From Bartonella sp. AR 15-3 (GTDB lineage Bacteria > Pseudomonadota > Alphaproteobacteria > Rhizobiales > Rhizobiaceae): DNA of 64,000 nt. The stretch spans positions 1,247,501-1,311,500 of the forward strand of contig NZ_MUYE01000001.1 of the NCBI RefSeq assembly GCF_002022445.1, read 5' to 3'. How positions within the stretch are numbered: position 1 is the first letter of the stretch; every line of letters starts with the position of its first letter. The notes below the pieces were generated by a model. It did no database searches. It worked only from the letters and a program-made list of their open reading frames with translations, and was not told the DNA's origin. This document shows positions 63,894 to 64,000 of the stretch, one piece after another. A program made the translations under genes and the position numbers.

Positions 63894-64000
63894 ATGGCAG
63901 GCCATTCACAATTTAAAAATATTATGCACCGTAAAGGACGTCAAGATGCGATGCGTTCAAAAATATTTTCCAAACTTGCACGTGAAATCACGGTCGCAGC
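63894..64000 (+). CDS. yebC: YebC/PmpR-family protein, 3' end outside window
   Basis: The first 35 residues ([35 protein letters not shown]) are the YebC N-terminus. The family acts as transcriptional regulator and/or helps ribosomes pass proline stretches. Ribosome site AAAGGTAA 5 bases upstream. Truncated by the window edge; ruvC usually follows. Confidence 0.95.

Overview
The window looks like a chromosomal segment of a Bartonella species (Alphaproteobacteria, Hyphomicrobiales). Reasons: AT-rich DNA with dense but gap-rich coding, the alphaproteobacterial general stress response block (EcfG/NepR/PhyR), TrcR (DUF1013), DUF4167, MbfA with an Irr-type operator, EexN-type lipoprotein and Trb remnants, and a phage-like cluster whose composition matches what I know of the Bartonella gene transfer agent (BaGTA). 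I cannot name the species from sequence alone.

Layout. 1-1605: 3' part of an M23 peptidase gene. 1.9-6.3 kb: general stress response locus (HisKA_2 kinase, sigma factor EcfG, anti-sigma NepR, PhyR, HWE kinase). 6.5-10.4 kb: small rhizobial-type proteins, DUF4167, an FdhE-like zinc protein. 10.7-23.5 kb: a leftward phage-like cluster: large terminase, portal, scaffold, N4-gp56-type capsid, two connector-like proteins, a GNAT-like protein, two tail-fibre-type proteins, an endolysin with a C-terminal membrane segment and overlapping Rz/Rz1 spanins, with no integrase. 23.5-26.1 kb: three very large inverted repeats around a possible small-terminase gene. 26.3-33.3 kb: clpB, yacG, maf, infA, purE, purK. 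33.6-35.8 kb: decayed conjugation (trb) remnants with one intact EexN-like lipoprotein carrying a heptad repeat expansion. 36.3-41.5 kb: rpmJ, TPR protein, a 6S-like RNA, fthC, ymdB, a 31-bp minisatellite, murA. 41.7-48.8 kb: a phage replication module (YqaJ exonuclease, XRE repressor, DUF1376 protein, primase-helicase, DUF6456-like protein) between tRNA-Thr and tRNA-Leu; this fits the run-off replication module that amplifies DNA for BaGTA. 48.9-64 kb: yqaA, dsbB, mbfA, dut, exbBD, stress-type DUF883/YqjE pair, glmM, ftsH, tilS, pal, trcR, start of yebC.

How it fits together. The capsid/packaging/lysis cluster and the replication module are the two halves expected of a domesticated phage used for gene transfer; an XRE repressor with matching 18-bp palindromic operators on both sides of its gene probably controls the replication half. 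The stress regulators at the left end probably control at least one operon in the window (a GGAAC-N16-CGTT promoter lies before the DUF883 gene).

Quality warning. Five otherwise well-conserved genes (fthC, yqaJ, the DUF1376 gene, yqaA and the normally essential ftsH) are each split by loss of one base in a short G/C run. This pattern suggests homopolymer errors in the assembly at least as much as true pseudogenes. All family assignments are from reading the translations; no database search was run.
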